Positions 42,087 to 42,220 of a stretch of DNA of 42,220 nt are shown one piece after another. Position 1 is the first letter of the stretch; each line of letters starts with the position of its first letter. Origin of the DNA: Candidatus Borkfalkia stercoripullorum (GTDB lineage: Bacteria > Bacillota > Clostridia > Christensenellales > Borkfalkiaceae). The position numbers and the translations under genes were made by a program. The notes under the pieces were generated by a model. It had not been told where the DNA came from, did no database searches, and saw only the letters and a list, made by a program, of their open reading frames with translations. The stretch spans positions 1 through 42,220 of the forward strand of contig DWXC01000012.1 in assembly GCA_019119395.1 (NCBI GenBank), read 5' to 3'.

Positions 42087-42135
42087 TATAAGGTGAATTA
42101 TACTATTAAGTGCAACAGATGAGGGAAAAAAAGGA

Positions 42136-42203
42136 GTTCATACAAATCTGTGGTAAAATAGAGTTGCGAAACAAATTTTACACCAAAGGAGATCTGTATG
42201 AAC
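42136..42203 (+). promoter_or_regulatory. Inverted repeat in the IS leader that can mask the transposase start
   Basis: Arms 42136-42149 and 42190-42203 pair at 13 of 14 positions; an inner 7-bp stem (42153-42159 with 42175-42181) extends it. The ATG and part of the AAGGAG site fall in the 3' arm. Confidence 0.6.
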
Positions 42204-42220
42204 TACCACCATTTTACCAT
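42198..42220 (+). CDS. IS30-family transposase, first codons only
   Basis: ATG 42198 follows AAGGAG (42186-42191) by 6 bp and encodes MNYHHFT before the window ends. An N-terminal 'YxHFT' segment is typical of IS30-family transposases, which continue with an ER-containing helix-turn-helix. Only seven codons are visible, so the family call relies on this short start and on the element's end sequence. Confidence 0.6.

Larger units (their letters stand above)
42108..42220 (+). mobile_element. Left end of an IS30-family insertion sequence, truncated by the window edge
   Basis: The element appears to begin near AAGTGCAACAG at 42108, resembling IS30-family terminal repeats, and contains a transposase start codon 90 bp in. 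The right end is outside the window, so the inverted repeat and target duplication cannot be confirmed. It lies about 25 bp beyond the terminator, a neutral insertion place. Confidence 0.6.

Overview
The window suggests a Gram-positive member of the Firmicutes, most likely an uncultured gut-type Clostridia lineage. This is inferred from a large Bacillus-type SRP RNA with an Alu domain, LTA-synthase-like membrane enzymes, lipobox lipoproteins, membrane diadenylate cyclase CdaA, HelD, ComEC next to HolA, strong sigma-A-type promoters and GGAGG ribosome binding sites. Coding DNA looks GC-rich, while intergenic DNA and the middle of two lipoprotein genes are clearly AT-richer. I saw no tRNA, rRNA, CRISPR array or prophage. 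Nearly all genes lie on the + strand. The exceptions are one lipoprotein (3402-4055), one DUF1508 membrane protein (38036-39013) and the SRP RNA.

Region 1 (1-4.2 kb): the end of an MGMT-family DNA repair protein, hemW, two tandem mosaic lipoproteins with a C-terminal InlB-type repeat, and a convergent lipoprotein sharing a bidirectional terminator. Region 2 (4.2-11.8 kb): a small membrane protein, then guanine nucleotide synthesis: guaB, full-length guaA, a PPC/DUF296 protein, a VOC protein, a nitrilase-superfamily amidohydrolase, a second GMP synthase lacking its glutaminase domain, and a hexapeptide acetyltransferase. Region 3 (11.8-20.8 kb): HelD, a YjjG-like HAD phosphatase, and a 1,892-residue DUF4011/SF1 helicase with a degraded-looking C-terminal nuclease, on its own near-consensus promoter.

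Region 4 (20.8-27.6 kb): comEC (missing the C-terminal metal site), holA with a promoter inside comEC, cdaA, a 37-codon remnant or miniature of CdaR, a DUF1015 protein and aspartate kinase. Region 5 (27.6-33.1 kb): two paralogous LTA-synthase-like enzymes and, on the opposite strand, the SRP RNA. Region 6 (33.1-38 kb): a heterodimeric ABC exporter, a small tautomerase and an Mrp/NBP35 ATPase. Region 7 (38-42.2 kb): the DUF1508 protein, a possibly leaderless BaiN/YhiN flavoprotein overlapping a COG2509 flavoprotein, a possible small RNA, and the left end of an apparent IS30-family insertion sequence cut by the window edge.

Most of the window is chromosomal housekeeping DNA. The most unusual items are the orphan ATP-pyrophosphatase GMP synthase beside an amidohydrolase, the CdaR miniature fused by stop/start overlap to cdaA, the giant helicase with apparently lost catalytic residues, and the mosaic lipoprotein pair. 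Functions come from motif recognition by eye; no database search was run.
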